A stretch of DNA of 64,000 nt from Croceivirga sp. Lineage in GTDB: Bacteria; Bacteroidota; Bacteroidia; Flavobacteriales; Flavobacteriaceae. Every line of letters starts with the position of its first letter. Within the stretch, counting starts at the first letter, position 1. Of the stretch, positions 35,423 through 44,074 are shown one piece after another. A model generated the notes under the pieces. It saw only the letters and a list, made by a program, of their open reading frames with translations, did no database searches and was not told the origin of the DNA. The position numbers and the translations under genes were made by a program. The stretch lies in NCBI GenBank assembly GCA_028284665.1, contig JANQRG010000005.1, positions 1 through 64,000 on the forward strand, written 5' to 3'.

Positions 35423-36547
35423 CTACACCCTACCTTCCGGTGGCGCTAACTCATCTGGTAGTAAGGATATCCCCTTGTTGTTTAATTCCTCAAACAGTCG
35501 ATCTTCATCAATCACCTGTCCCATAAGATACAAACCGGGTCTGGGAATGGTACCGTCCATGTACTGGTGCAACAGGGCCAATAGAACATGGGCTGTCAGT
35601 TCAAAACTATTGTCAGCTTGAAGTTGTAGGGTTATTTTTTTTGGTTTTCCCTTTTGCGATCCGCTGGCAACTACCACCAATTCAACTTTTGGATCCTTTA
35701 GGGCCTTTTTTTTAATCCTTCGAAAGAACAGCCGACTGCTAACATAAAGACTTAATCTTTTACTGAACTTTCCTAATACAAAGGCTAAGGGAAAGATGAA
35801 ATTATCGATGTAATCATCAAATCCTGAGGTATAAACGCCGCAATTGCGCAATCCCAATTCGGTTTCAATGCCATAGATCTCCCGCATCTCTACCGGGTAA
35901 CAAGCTCTTTTTCCAAAGTGCCCGGAGAATTCAAATTGCCTGGCACTTTTATGATCGGCTTTTTTCCAATAGCCATTTTCCAGGATTTGGGCGTTGGGTA
36001 CCATAACTTCATAAAGGATCTCTTTGATGGCTCCGGGTTGCTCAAAAACGCCTTCCATAGCCATAAATACCTGGGCTTCATCAAGGCTGTCAAAATACGA
36101 ACCGGCCTGTTTTATCATTGGGGCGATTAACCCAGGATGAAACCCGCATTGCGTTAAAAACAGGCGGTTGTTCTTTTGGATACCAGGCTCATACTTTCTA
36201 AGAACATCAACCACATCGCCGCGTATCAGAATATCGAACAGGTCAATATTGCTTTCTAAAGCGGCCTCTGCGATTACTTCCATATGATCGGGAAGCGTAG
36301 CGGTTACAATGGCTAGATCTACCTGCTTGAAGATTTGTAAAAGCGAATTTTTGTCCGTGGCATCCAAACGAATCACGTCTATCATCACCTCCGGATATTG
36401 GGAGGTCAATATCGTTTTTAGACGCTGACCTTTTTCGGGATTTGGGCCACCAATGATCACGCTGTACTCTGAAGATGCTGCTAAACTCTTCACCAGCGCT
36501 TTGCCTACTCCGCCATATCCGCCAATTACCAGGACCTTAATTGCCAT
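35423..36547 (-). CDS. Saccharopine dehydrogenase-like NAD(P)-binding protein
   Basis: 374 residues. N-terminal Rossmann fold VLVIGGYGGVGKALVKSLAASSEYSVIIGGPNPEKG, with GxGGxG. The middle contains FLTQCGFHPGLIAPMIKQAGSYFDSL, as in saccharopine dehydrogenase-like oxidoreductases. The C-terminus is strand-rich. Such proteins act as reductases, carboxynorspermidine/lysine pathway enzymes or lipid-modifying reductases; the exact reaction cannot be assigned. First gene of a two-gene operon with the alpha/beta hydrolase, whose start is 22 bp after its stop. Confidence 0.85.
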   Translation of the reverse strand: MAIKVLVIGGYGGVGKALVKSLAASSEYSVIIGGPNPEKGQRLKTILTSQYPEVMIDVIRLDATDKNSLLQIFKQVDLAIVTATLPDHMEVIAEAALESNIDLFDILIRGDVVDVLRKYEPGIQKNNRLFLTQCGFHPGLIAPMIKQAGSYFDSLDEAQVFMAMEGVFEQPGAIKEILYEVMVPNAQILENGYWKKADHKSARQFEFSGHFGKRACYPVEMREIYGIETELGLRNCGVYTSGFDDYIDNFIFPLAFVLGKFSKRLSLYVSSRLFFRRIKKKALKDPKVELVVVASGSQKGKPKKITLQLQADNSFELTAHVLLALLHQYMDGTIPRPGLYLMGQVIDEDRLFEELNNKGISLLPDELAPPEGRV

Positions 36548-36874
36548 TACATATATCTACATTTGTTTTTTTAACCCTGATTTTTCCTTTGCCGAGGCCA
36601 ATTGACAACTACTGCTTTAGGATTCAATTTTACATGGAGTCCCCGGTTTAGAGCTGACATGGCAATACCGCATTTTGTTAGGATCAATTACTACAAAAAT
36701 AACCTGGTAGTTTTCTTTAAGGCTTAATTTTTAAAGGTTACTAAACAAAAAGTAGTTTCGCGGATGGAGCAACGCAATCTTCACTGGTTTTAAAACACAT
36801 AGAATAGAAGCAAAAGATTTTAAAGCTAATGCAAGAATACCCTGAGCTGAAAACTAACGGTTTATTTCAAGACG
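36548..36874. other. 327-bp intergenic region
   Basis: AT-rich, no credible gene. It must hold the promoter of the saccharopine-dehydrogenase-like gene. An inverted repeat AACGGTT/AACCGTT (36856-36862 and 36877-36883) straddles the stop codon of the DoxX gene and may be a weak terminator for it. Confidence 0.4.
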
Positions 36875-37321
36875 TTAACCGTTTTGTAATTTATCCAAGA
36901 TAGTACGATCGATAGAAAATCTTCCACTACCGGAGATCACTAAGGCTGCGCAAATTGCCAATACGAGCAAATGATATTCATACCCTTCCTGACCCGCCTC
37001 TAATTGCCCGGCCCAATTCATTTGGAACCCAAACTGGGCATGTACCATACTAATGATACCAACAAAAAGACCAAACAGCAACAGTGCGTTAATCCGGGTA
37101 GCAAAACCCAGGATAAGGGATATACAACATACCGTTTCAATAAAAACAGTAACCCAGCCCAGGATAGCAGGTACCCCCATACCGTTGGTTACAAAATCTA
37201 TAAAATAGTCAAAACCAGGGCCTAATTTATCCAAACCATGAATGAATACGATGCCTCCTAAAGCTACTCTTAGTACAAGGGAAGCCAGATTATTGTCCGT
37301 GGTAAAGATCATTTGTCTCAT
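36875..37321 (-). CDS. DoxX-family membrane protein
   Basis: 148 residues with four transmembrane helices (LVLRVALGGIVFIHGLDKLGPG, ILGWVTVFIETVCCISLILG, LLLFGLFVGIISMVHAQFG, LLVLAICAALVISGSGRF) and the GLDKLGP motif of the family. DoxX proteins are linked to quinone or thiol oxidoreduction and, in some bacteria, to oxidative-stress complexes. 23 bp downstream of the outer-membrane-like protein gene below; the two and the AraC gene run on one strand. Role otherwise unknown. Confidence 0.88.
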   Translation of the reverse strand: MRQMIFTTDNNLASLVLRVALGGIVFIHGLDKLGPGFDYFIDFVTNGMGVPAILGWVTVFIETVCCISLILGFATRINALLLFGLFVGIISMVHAQFGFQMNWAGQLEAGQEGYEYHLLVLAICAALVISGSGRFSIDRTILDKLQNG

Positions 37322-37344
37322 GTGCTATATGTTTTAGTTTAAAG

Positions 37345-37971
37345 TCATTGGAGTTCCATCCGAAGGAATACCCCGGGTTCCGTATCAAAAACCCAGTCTT
37401 TTCCAAGTTGGGTGGTGTTTATAGCTAATCCGCCCTGCAAGAAACCAAAGTCCAAACCTATTCTCAGGCGTTGAAAGCTAAAGTCGTGACCTTCACTGCT
37501 AAAATTGATGGCATTTTGAAATTGGGTGAACAGCTTTAGTTTTTCATTAAGCTTTGGGCGATACTGTAATAGCGTATACCACTCAAAAAAAGGATTGTTC
37601 CGTATTTCCGAGGTGAAATTTGTGGTAATGAAAAATACCGGGGAATACTTCGCGTATTGAACCCCGGCTAAACCAGAGGCGCGGTTTTGCAAAAACCGGG
37701 CACCTAATACCGGCCCAAAACCTTTGGTGACGTCGTATCCCGCGATGGTATAGGACATGTACTGTGTGGTCTCCAGATCATAATTATGGATTGCCTCGTT
37801 AATGCTAAAGAAATTGAATTTTGGGTTGGCCTCCAGGGTTTTAAACCACCATGCTTCTAAGATCAGGGTATCATCACTGCTGAATACCTCCATAGTGGTT
37901 TGCGCCAGACTTGTTTTGACGAAAAATAAAAAGCCGCATATCCTGAAAAAGCTTCGGGTTGTTCCCAGCAT
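37345..37971 (-). CDS. Hypothetical secreted, beta-rich protein
   Basis: 208 residues. Signal peptide (ICGFLFFVKTSLAQ) and alternating short strands rich in aromatic residues (FGPVLGARFLQNRASGLAGVQYAKYSPVFFI, WYTLLQYRPKLNEKLKLFTQFQNAINFS, FDTEPGVFLRMELQ), with a terminal FLRMELQ. It looks like a small outer-membrane beta barrel. No named family recognised. It lies between the DoxX gene and the AraC-type gene on the same strand. Confidence 0.75.
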   Translation of the reverse strand: MLGTTRSFFRICGFLFFVKTSLAQTTMEVFSSDDTLILEAWWFKTLEANPKFNFFSINEAIHNYDLETTQYMSYTIAGYDVTKGFGPVLGARFLQNRASGLAGVQYAKYSPVFFITTNFTSEIRNNPFFEWYTLLQYRPKLNEKLKLFTQFQNAINFSSEGHDFSFQRLRIGLDFGFLQGGLAINTTQLGKDWVFDTEPGVFLRMELQ

Positions 37972-38026
37972 AGTTTTTGAACCGTTTATATGGGCACAAA
38001 ACTAACAGCCTTTTGAGGCCTTCTTT

Positions 38027-38944
38027 TTATTGTTTTTTAGGTAAAAATGGTAAAATACCAGGGTTTCTTCGGAACTTATGAGGAGTGGTGCCCACAGCCT
38101 TTTTAAAGTACTTTACAAAATTTGAAGGTTCGTCAAAGCCGAGTTCCTCCGCAACTACAGCGATCGTTTTATTCGTTTGCGTAAGCAACGATTTGGCCTT
38201 TAGGATCAAATACTCTTGGATTACAGCATGCGGAGTTCTTTGGGTTGCGGATCTAACAGCTTCGGAGATGTAGGAGCCGCTTAGGTGTAGCTGTGCAGCG
38301 TAGTCCGCTATTTTTAGCTTGTAGTTGGTATGCTTCTTCACCAAATTTTCAAACAGAAAAGTGATTTCTTCAGCTCTGCTTGTGAATCCGCTAGAAGTGG
38401 ATTTATGATCATAAAATGTTTTGATCTTTTCGAGTAGAATAGTGAGGTAAGCGCGTAGTATGAGTTCATTAGGTAATCTGTTGTTTTGATACTCATTCAG
38501 CAAATGCTGCATAATGCTTACAATAGTTTCCCGTTGTTCCGGGTTAAGAAAGACCAGAGGGTTAGCATGTAAATTGAAAAAGGGATAGCGGCGGTGAAAC
38601 GTAATTTGGTTAAGGTGTTCGCCAAGCACCGCATATTTGAAGAAGATCATAAATCCCAAAGAATTCTCTTCAAACCGGTTTACCTTCCAAGAGGACAATT
38701 GAAAAGGGGAAACAAATGAAATAACATCATCCAGAGGTTTAAAATCGGTATTCCCAATTTTAATATCCGCATCATGGCCGGAACCATAGGTCAGTTCAAA
38801 GAAGTTGTGTTTATAGGGACCCAAGGCCATAGGTTTATCTCCAAAGTGATCTTCGATACGGTAGATAAAAAAGTTGGGTGTCACCACCTTTTCCTCGATC
38901 CCCATATCTGCCAGTAAAGTTGCTATTTCATGGTAAAATCGCAT
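38027..38944 (-). CDS. AraC-family transcriptional regulator
   Basis: 305 residues. The N-terminal half is a sensor domain with cupin-like strands (NFFIYRIEDHFGDKPMALGPYKHNFFELTYG). The C-terminal AraC domain is YKLKIADYAAQLHLSGSYISEAVRSATQRTPHAVIQEYLILKAKSLL, then TIAVVAEELGFDEPSNFVKYFKKAVGTTPHKFRR. It precedes the secreted and DoxX genes on the same strand and probably regulates them. Effector unknown. Confidence 0.88.
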   Translation of the reverse strand: MRFYHEIATLLADMGIEEKVVTPNFFIYRIEDHFGDKPMALGPYKHNFFELTYGSGHDADIKIGNTDFKPLDDVISFVSPFQLSSWKVNRFEENSLGFMIFFKYAVLGEHLNQITFHRRYPFFNLHANPLVFLNPEQRETIVSIMQHLLNEYQNNRLPNELILRAYLTILLEKIKTFYDHKSTSSGFTSRAEEITFLFENLVKKHTNYKLKIADYAAQLHLSGSYISEAVRSATQRTPHAVIQEYLILKAKSLLTQTNKTIAVVAEELGFDEPSNFVKYFKKAVGTTPHKFRRNPGILPFLPKKQ

Positions 38945-39052
38945 GGCTTTGTGGTATACATCTATACGCTTGTTTTCCTAAATCGTTTACGGTCTTTAAG
39001 GGAACGCTGCCTGGAAGGAAAGTTCTCCTAGCTGTATAGCGCATAGTGGATT

Positions 39053-39310
39053 TTACTCCTTCAAATTGTGTTGGTCCAAAAAAGCATCCACTTCTTTGAT
39101 CGAGGGATTCTTCAAAAAATCATCGCCATAGGTCACCGTCGGAAACTTTAATTGTCCGTTGTATAACGCGCGAACTTCCTTATCCGCTTCCGGTTGGGTC
39201 TCCACGTTATAATCTTCAAATTCTATCCATTCGGATTGTAAATAATTTCGCAGATCGGCCGATTTGGGACACCAATTCGTACCGTACAATTTCAATTTTT
39301 TTTCAGCCAT
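39053..39310 (-). CDS. Glutaredoxin-like protein (CxxS active site)
   Basis: 85 residues of the glutaredoxin fold: KLYGTNWCPKSADLRNYLQ with CPKS in place of the dithiol CPxC, so a monothiol-type glutaredoxin; then FEDYNVETQPEADKEVRAL and the TVxxG-type TVTYGDDFLKNPS. It likely works in glutathionylation-like redox exchange or iron-sulfur transfer. It overlaps the antiporter gene by 8 bp, so the two are co-expressed; a link between redox state and cation/proton exchange is the natural reading, as KefB-type systems are glutathione-gated. Confidence 0.88.
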   Translation of the reverse strand: MAEKKLKLYGTNWCPKSADLRNYLQSEWIEFEDYNVETQPEADKEVRALYNGQLKFPTVTYGDDFLKNPSIKEVDAFLDQHNLKE

Positions 39311-40493
39311 GGGTTTTCATTCCAAATAGTTTTGCAAAGGTAGGTTGAATTCGTTCCGCCTGGCTAACAATAAAAGGGGTTACTGACATAAGAAGGATAG
39401 ACACTGCCAGGAAGATCTGATAATTGTTTTGGCTGATAAGATCGTACTTTAGGCCACTTTGTGCCAAAACAAAGGAAAACTCCCCAATCTGGGCGATGGA
39501 AAAGCCCACAGCCATCGCAGTTTTCCAATCCAATTTCATCACCTTAACGGCCAGGATCCCGGCAACGGCCTTTACAACCAGGGCAAAGAAAAACCAGAAG
39601 ACGATCCATCCGAAATCCGTTGTGAAGATGTTGTAGTCCAATAACATCCCCATAGAGATAAAGAAAAAGCTCATAAATACATACCGAAAGGGCAGAAAAC
39701 AGGAGATGGCCATACGGTGGTATTCGGTTTCCGCAATGATCAATCCGGCAATAAAGGCACCGAGTGCCAGGGAGAGCCCTAATTCTTCTGTCAATAGGGC
39801 GATGCCGGTAACAAGAAAGACCAGTGCGATCAAAAAGACTTCCTGACTTTGCACTTTCATCACCGTTTTTAAGAAAAAAGGGATGACAAAGCGTGCCAAT
39901 AAATAGGCAATACCTCCCATAACAACCAGTTTTCCCAATAGCCAAAGCAACGCTTCCAAGGGGCTACTATCACCTGCCCCGGCCAGGATAGGCGTAAAGA
40001 GCATCAAGGGGACAATCATAATATCCTGGAACAAGAGAACCGCAAGAATGAATTTACCATGAGGTGTGGTTATCTTATTGGTATCCTGTAGGACCTTTAT
40101 AACGATAGCGGTACTACTCAACGCATATAAAAATCCCCAAAAAATGCTTTCTTCCCATGAAGGCCGCATTAATAACCAAATCAATCCAGCTGTAAGGAAA
40201 ATGGTGAAAAAAACCTGTGAAGCACCGCCAATTAACACGTAGTTCTTGATACGTTTCAGATTACTGAATGAGAATTCAAGGCCAACCGTAAAAAGCAATA
40301 GGATGATCCCAATTTCGGCATATACCTCAACCTCTTCCATATCGGCAAAATACTTGCTGGTATTGGGGCTTAGCAAAACCCCCGTGATCAGGTAACCGAT
40401 GATATACCGTATTTTAAGGAATTTACAGATAACAATTACCGCTGTAGCCACACCAAAAATGGCAAACAGGTTAAGGAGAACATGGTGTTGCAT
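39303..40493 (-). CDS. Kef-type (CPA2) monovalent cation:proton antiporter
   Basis: 396 residues, 12-13 helices. Family motifs: AEIGIILLLFTVGLEFSFSNLKRIKNYVLIGG, FWGFLYALSSTAIVIKVLQD, GELGLSLALGAFIAGLIIAETEYH-like LSLALGAFIAGLIIAETEYH, and AQIGEFSFVLAQSGL. The regulatory RCK/TrkA-N domain of full-length KefB/KefC is absent: the protein ends soon after the last helix. It may be gated instead by the co-transcribed glutaredoxin-like protein. Exchanges K+ or Na+ for H+. Confidence 0.9.
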   Translation of the reverse strand: MQHHVLLNLFAIFGVATAVIVICKFLKIRYIIGYLITGVLLSPNTSKYFADMEEVEVYAEIGIILLLFTVGLEFSFSNLKRIKNYVLIGGASQVFFTIFLTAGLIWLLMRPSWEESIFWGFLYALSSTAIVIKVLQDTNKITTPHGKFILAVLLFQDIMIVPLMLFTPILAGAGDSSPLEALLWLLGKLVVMGGIAYLLARFVIPFFLKTVMKVQSQEVFLIALVFLVTGIALLTEELGLSLALGAFIAGLIIAETEYHRMAISCFLPFRYVFMSFFFISMGMLLDYNIFTTDFGWIVFWFFFALVVKAVAGILAVKVMKLDWKTAMAVGFSIAQIGEFSFVLAQSGLKYDLISQNNYQIFLAVSILLMSVTPFIVSQAERIQPTFAKLFGMKTHG

Positions 40494-40631
40494 AGAAGGG
40501 TTTTTAAGTGGGTTTAATTTACAAATATTAAGGCTTTGGGAAAATGAAAATTTTGAGGCCGTATTGCCCAGGAGTTCGTTATCTTTCGGTAAGGAAAACG
40601 AATGCTTTCCAGAACCTGTTTACAAGACAAA

Positions 40632-42032
40632 ATGATTGATACTTTAAGGGAATTTCCCCAGCTTAAGGATATTCCGGAAGCACAGTTAGCCTGGCTAGGC
40701 GACCATATGGAAATCGAGGAAATTCCAAAAGGGGGCTTTTTGTTCGAAAAAGGGAGCCCCATAGACAACCTGATGCTCATTTTTGAGGGGGATTTCGAGC
40801 TCTATTTGATGCAAAACAAAAACAGAAAGGCCTTCGGTAGGATACAAAAGCATGATATTTCGGGCTTACTGCCCTTTTCAAGGGCTAAAAATGCGGGAGG
40901 GTTTGCACGAGCAACGCAGCCGGCTAAGGTAGGGAAGTTAAACAGAAAACTACTTCGGGAATTAACGGGACAATTCTATGAGTTGACCGAGGTATTGGTA
41001 CATGAGATGAATAACCGGATCAGGAATATTACCCAACTAGAGGTGCAGAATGAAAAGTTGATTGCCCTGGGAAAACTCTCAGCAGGCCTTGCACACGAAC
41101 TAAACAATCCGGCGTCAGCAATGGTTCGCAGTGCTTCATTGTTGCAACAACATCTGATGGGGCTTCCGGAAGACTTCAAGAAAGTGATCAAAATAAAAGC
41201 GGATGACGAAGCCATAGATAAGGTCAACGCATTTATGTATGGAAAACTTGAGGAAAAGCCGAGTGAACTTTCCATGCTGGAGAAAAGCGAACTGGAAGAT
41301 GATCTTTACGACTGGTTTAGCGATTGTAGCTTGGTAGATAAATACGATCTGGTGCCCTTATTGGCGGACTATAACTTTACCACCGAAGATCTACTCTATA
41401 TAAAATCCCTGCTTCGTGAGGAAGATTTTAACCCGGTACTCAAGTGGATCGTTCAAAACATGACCACCCATAAAACGGTGGTTGATATTAAGGAAGCTTC
41501 TTCCCGAATTGGCACCTTGGTGCAATCGGTGAAGACCTATTCATATATGGATCAAAGTCTGGATTTTCAATTAGTGGACCTTCATACAGGCTTGCAAAGC
41601 ACATTGAACGTGCTAAATCATAAATTGGCTAAGGTGGGGCACGAGGTACTTGTGGATTTTGATCCAAACATGCCAAAAATTATGGGACTGCCCGGAGAAC
41701 TGAACCAGATATGGACGAACCTTATCGACAATGCTATTGATGCCTTGCCCCAAGAAGGGGGGCAATTGCGTATAAGCACAAAGGCCTCAGGGAATTTTGT
41801 ATATGTCTATGTCCAGGATAATGGCCATGGTATATCAGAAGAGCATCAAAATCGCATTTTTGAACCTTTTTTCACCACCAAGGAAATTGGAAAAGGTACA
41901 GGTTTGGGTCTTGATATGGCCCAGAAAATTGTGAAACAACATAATGGCCAGATCAAAGTACGGTCCAAACCGGGAGAGACCGTTTTTGAAGTCTGCTTAC
42001 CCATAGGAAATCTAAAAGAAGAAAGCGCGTGA
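40632..42032 (+). CDS. Cyclic-nucleotide-binding-domain histidine kinase
   Basis: About 466 residues from MIDTLREFPQ (the ATG at 40602 would add ten residues). Residues 1-120 form a cNMP/CAP-ED domain (IPKGGFLFEKGSPIDNLMLIFEGDFELYLM), normally a cytosolic ligand sensor. The phosphoacceptor is in LGKLSAGLAHELNNPASAMVRSASLL, and the ATPase domain ends in DNGHGISEEHQNRIFEPFFTTKEIGKGTGLGLDMAQKIVKQH. No membrane segment. Its stop overlaps the GTG start of the response regulator-flavoprotein gene, so the pair is a cognate two-component system. Input ligand unknown. Confidence 0.9.
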   Translation: MIDTLREFPQLKDIPEAQLAWLGDHMEIEEIPKGGFLFEKGSPIDNLMLIFEGDFELYLMQNKNRKAFGRIQKHDISGLLPFSRAKNAGGFARATQPAKVGKLNRKLLRELTGQFYELTEVLVHEMNNRIRNITQLEVQNEKLIALGKLSAGLAHELNNPASAMVRSASLLQQHLMGLPEDFKKVIKIKADDEAIDKVNAFMYGKLEEKPSELSMLEKSELEDDLYDWFSDCSLVDKYDLVPLLADYNFTTEDLLYIKSLLREEDFNPVLKWIVQNMTTHKTVVDIKEASSRIGTLVQSVKTYSYMDQSLDFQLVDLHTGLQSTLNVLNHKLAKVGHEVLVDFDPNMPKIMGLPGELNQIWTNLIDNAIDALPQEGGQLRISTKASGNFVYVYVQDNGHGISEEHQNRIFEPFFTTKEIGKGTGLGLDMAQKIVKQHNGQIKVRSKPGETVFEVCLPIGNLKEESA

Positions 42033-43690
42033 AAAAACCAATAATCATTGCCGTAGATGATGACGCCCAGGTCCTGGCTGCAATACGAGGGGATTTGCGT
42101 TCCCGATATCGAAATGATTATCGCATTATGGCCTCCGATTCGGCAAAAGAAGCGCTCGAGGCGATCAAAGAACTTAAAAATAAAGGAGAAGAAGTGGCCT
42201 TGTTCCTTTCGGATCAACGTATGCCCGAAATGTTGGGGGTGGATTTTCTGGAAAAGGCAATGACCACTTATCCCCAGGCAAAAAGGGTACTGCTTACGGC
42301 CTATTCGGATACTGATGCCGCTATAAAAGCTATCAATGATGTGCAACTGGATTACTATTTACTGAAACCCTGGAATCCCCCGGAGGAAAAATTGTATCCG
42401 GTAATCGATGATGTACTTCAGGACTGGTTGGCCAATTATTCACCGCCTTTTGCAGGACTGCGTATTGTAGGGTATCAATTTTCACCCAACACCCACAATA
42501 TCAAAGATTTCCTTGCAGGGAATATGTTTCCCTATTTATTTCTGAATGTCGAGAACGACACTACCGCCAAAGAACTTGTTGAAAACAATCAGCTCGAATC
42601 TAAAGAATTGCCAGCGGTTTTCTTTGAAGATGGTAGTTTGCTAAAGAACCCAAACCTAAAGGATATAGCGCAAAAGTTGGGGTTAAATGTTAAGGCGCGT
42701 GAAGATCTGTACGATGTGATTATTATTGGTGCAGGCCCCGCAGGCCTGGCTGCTGCGGTATATGGGGGAAGTGAAGGGCTGAAAACGCTCTTAATAGATC
42801 GAAAAGCTCCGGGAGGACAGGCCGGAACAAGCTCCCGTATTGAAAATTACCTGGGATTTCCCAAAGGTTTAAGTGGGGCGGACCTGGCGCGAAGAGCCAT
42901 TACACAGGCTACCCGTTTTGGTATAGAATTTCTATCCCCCTTGGAGGTCACAAAAATAGATGTGCAGGATTCTTATAAGATAATACACCTTTCGGATGAC
43001 AGCAGTATTAAAAGTAAGGCAGTAGTAATCGCTACCGGCGTTAACTACCGCAAACTTTCCAATAAAGGGATGGATGCCCTTACCGGAGCTGGGGTGTACT
43101 ATGGGGCAGCAACCACAGAAGCACATACCTGCAAAGATGGAGATGTGTATATCATTGGAGGAGGAAATAGTGCGGGACAAGGGGCGATGTATCTTTCAAA
43201 ATTTGCTAAAAAGGTACATATCGTTATTCGGAGAGATTCTCTGGCAACTACCATGAGTTCGTATTTGATCGATCAAATAAACACCACTGAAAATATTGAG
43301 CTCATCCCAAATACGGAAATTATTGAAGCGAAGGGGGAGGGGCATCTGGAACAGGTAGTGCTAAGGGATAACATTTCCGGGGAAGAGCAGGAGCGGGAGG
43401 CTCGCGCGATTTTTATTTTCATTGGAGCCAGACCCTACACGGAATGGACTGGACAGGATTTTTTAAAGGATGGAAAAGGGTTCTTGATCACGGGTAGAGA
43501 TGTGTTGGATAATACCAACGGAACCGTACAATGGCGACAAAATCAACCACCGTATCTTTTGGAAACCAGTGTTCCCGGGGTTTTTGCGGCCGGAGATGTG
43601 CGTAGCGGTGCTATGAATCGTGTGGCCTCAGCAGTAGGGGAAGGAGCCATCTCCATCAGTTTGGTGCATAAGTACTTAAATGAGAATTAA
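42029..43690 (+). CDS. Response regulator fused to a thioredoxin-reductase-like flavoprotein
   Basis: 553 residues. Residues 1-130 are a receiver domain with acid pair D10-D12, phosphoacceptor D62 (FLSDQRMPEM), T90 and K113 (LLKPW). Residues 140-220 look like a degenerate thioredoxin/glutaredoxin-like linker. Residues 225-553 are the FAD/NAD(P)H fold of thioredoxin reductase (YDVIIIGAGPAGLAAAVYGGSEG, YIIGGGNSAGQGAMYLS, GVFAAGDVRSGAMNRVASAVGEG). The redox-active CxxC is missing: where TrxR has CATC, this reads YGAATTEA. So it is not a canonical thioredoxin reductase; it may reduce another partner or act as a redox sensor. The GTG start overlaps the kinase stop. Confidence 0.9.
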   Translation: MKKPIIIAVDDDAQVLAAIRGDLRSRYRNDYRIMASDSAKEALEAIKELKNKGEEVALFLSDQRMPEMLGVDFLEKAMTTYPQAKRVLLTAYSDTDAAIKAINDVQLDYYLLKPWNPPEEKLYPVIDDVLQDWLANYSPPFAGLRIVGYQFSPNTHNIKDFLAGNMFPYLFLNVENDTTAKELVENNQLESKELPAVFFEDGSLLKNPNLKDIAQKLGLNVKAREDLYDVIIIGAGPAGLAAAVYGGSEGLKTLLIDRKAPGGQAGTSSRIENYLGFPKGLSGADLARRAITQATRFGIEFLSPLEVTKIDVQDSYKIIHLSDDSSIKSKAVVIATGVNYRKLSNKGMDALTGAGVYYGAATTEAHTCKDGDVYIIGGGNSAGQGAMYLSKFAKKVHIVIRRDSLATTMSSYLIDQINTTENIELIPNTEIIEAKGEGHLEQVVLRDNISGEEQEREARAIFIFIGARPYTEWTGQDFLKDGKGFLITGRDVLDNTNGTVQWRQNQPPYLLETSVPGVFAAGDVRSGAMNRVASAVGEGAISISLVHKYLNEN

Positions 43691-43836
43691 AAAATCAATT
43701 TGGTATTTGGGTAATGAGGACCTGGATTCTTTAAAGGGTTTCTGGTGATAGATTTTTATAAACGGAGTTGTTAATCTTCTCACAAACGCTTTTATTGTTT
43801 AGCAACTATATGTAATTTGTTAAACAAAAATAAAAG

Positions 43837-44058
43837 ATGAAAATTTCCGCCATGGCCGTCGTTGGCTTTACCACCTTTCTCCTGGTACTTCTCACGCTAA
43901 TGGTAAGCTTGGATTTTGCCTTTCACTGGGTATTTTACCTTATGGTATTTGGCCAGGGAATGGTAGTATATATGGTTTACAAAGTGTTGACGGACAATTA
44001 TAAAACCACGAAAACTTTTGAGGATTTTTATGAAGACGCCCCAATAAGCAACGACTAA
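43837..44058 (+). CDS. Small two-helix membrane protein
   Basis: 73 residues: two transmembrane helices (AVVGFTTFLLVLLTLMVSL; HWVFYLMVFGQGMVVYMVY) followed by an acidic cytoplasmic tail (TKTFEDFYEDAPISND). I do not recognise a family, but it resembles small respiratory-associated membrane proteins. It is convergent with the universal stress gene 16 bp away. Confidence 0.7.
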   Translation: MKISAMAVVGFTTFLLVLLTLMVSLDFAFHWVFYLMVFGQGMVVYMVYKVLTDNYKTTKTFEDFYEDAPISND

Positions 44059-44074
44059 ACAAAGACTATTACAA

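Noticed and set aside
42029-43690. Canonical thioredoxin reductase TrxB
   Set aside because: The active-site cysteine pair is absent and a receiver domain is fused in front.
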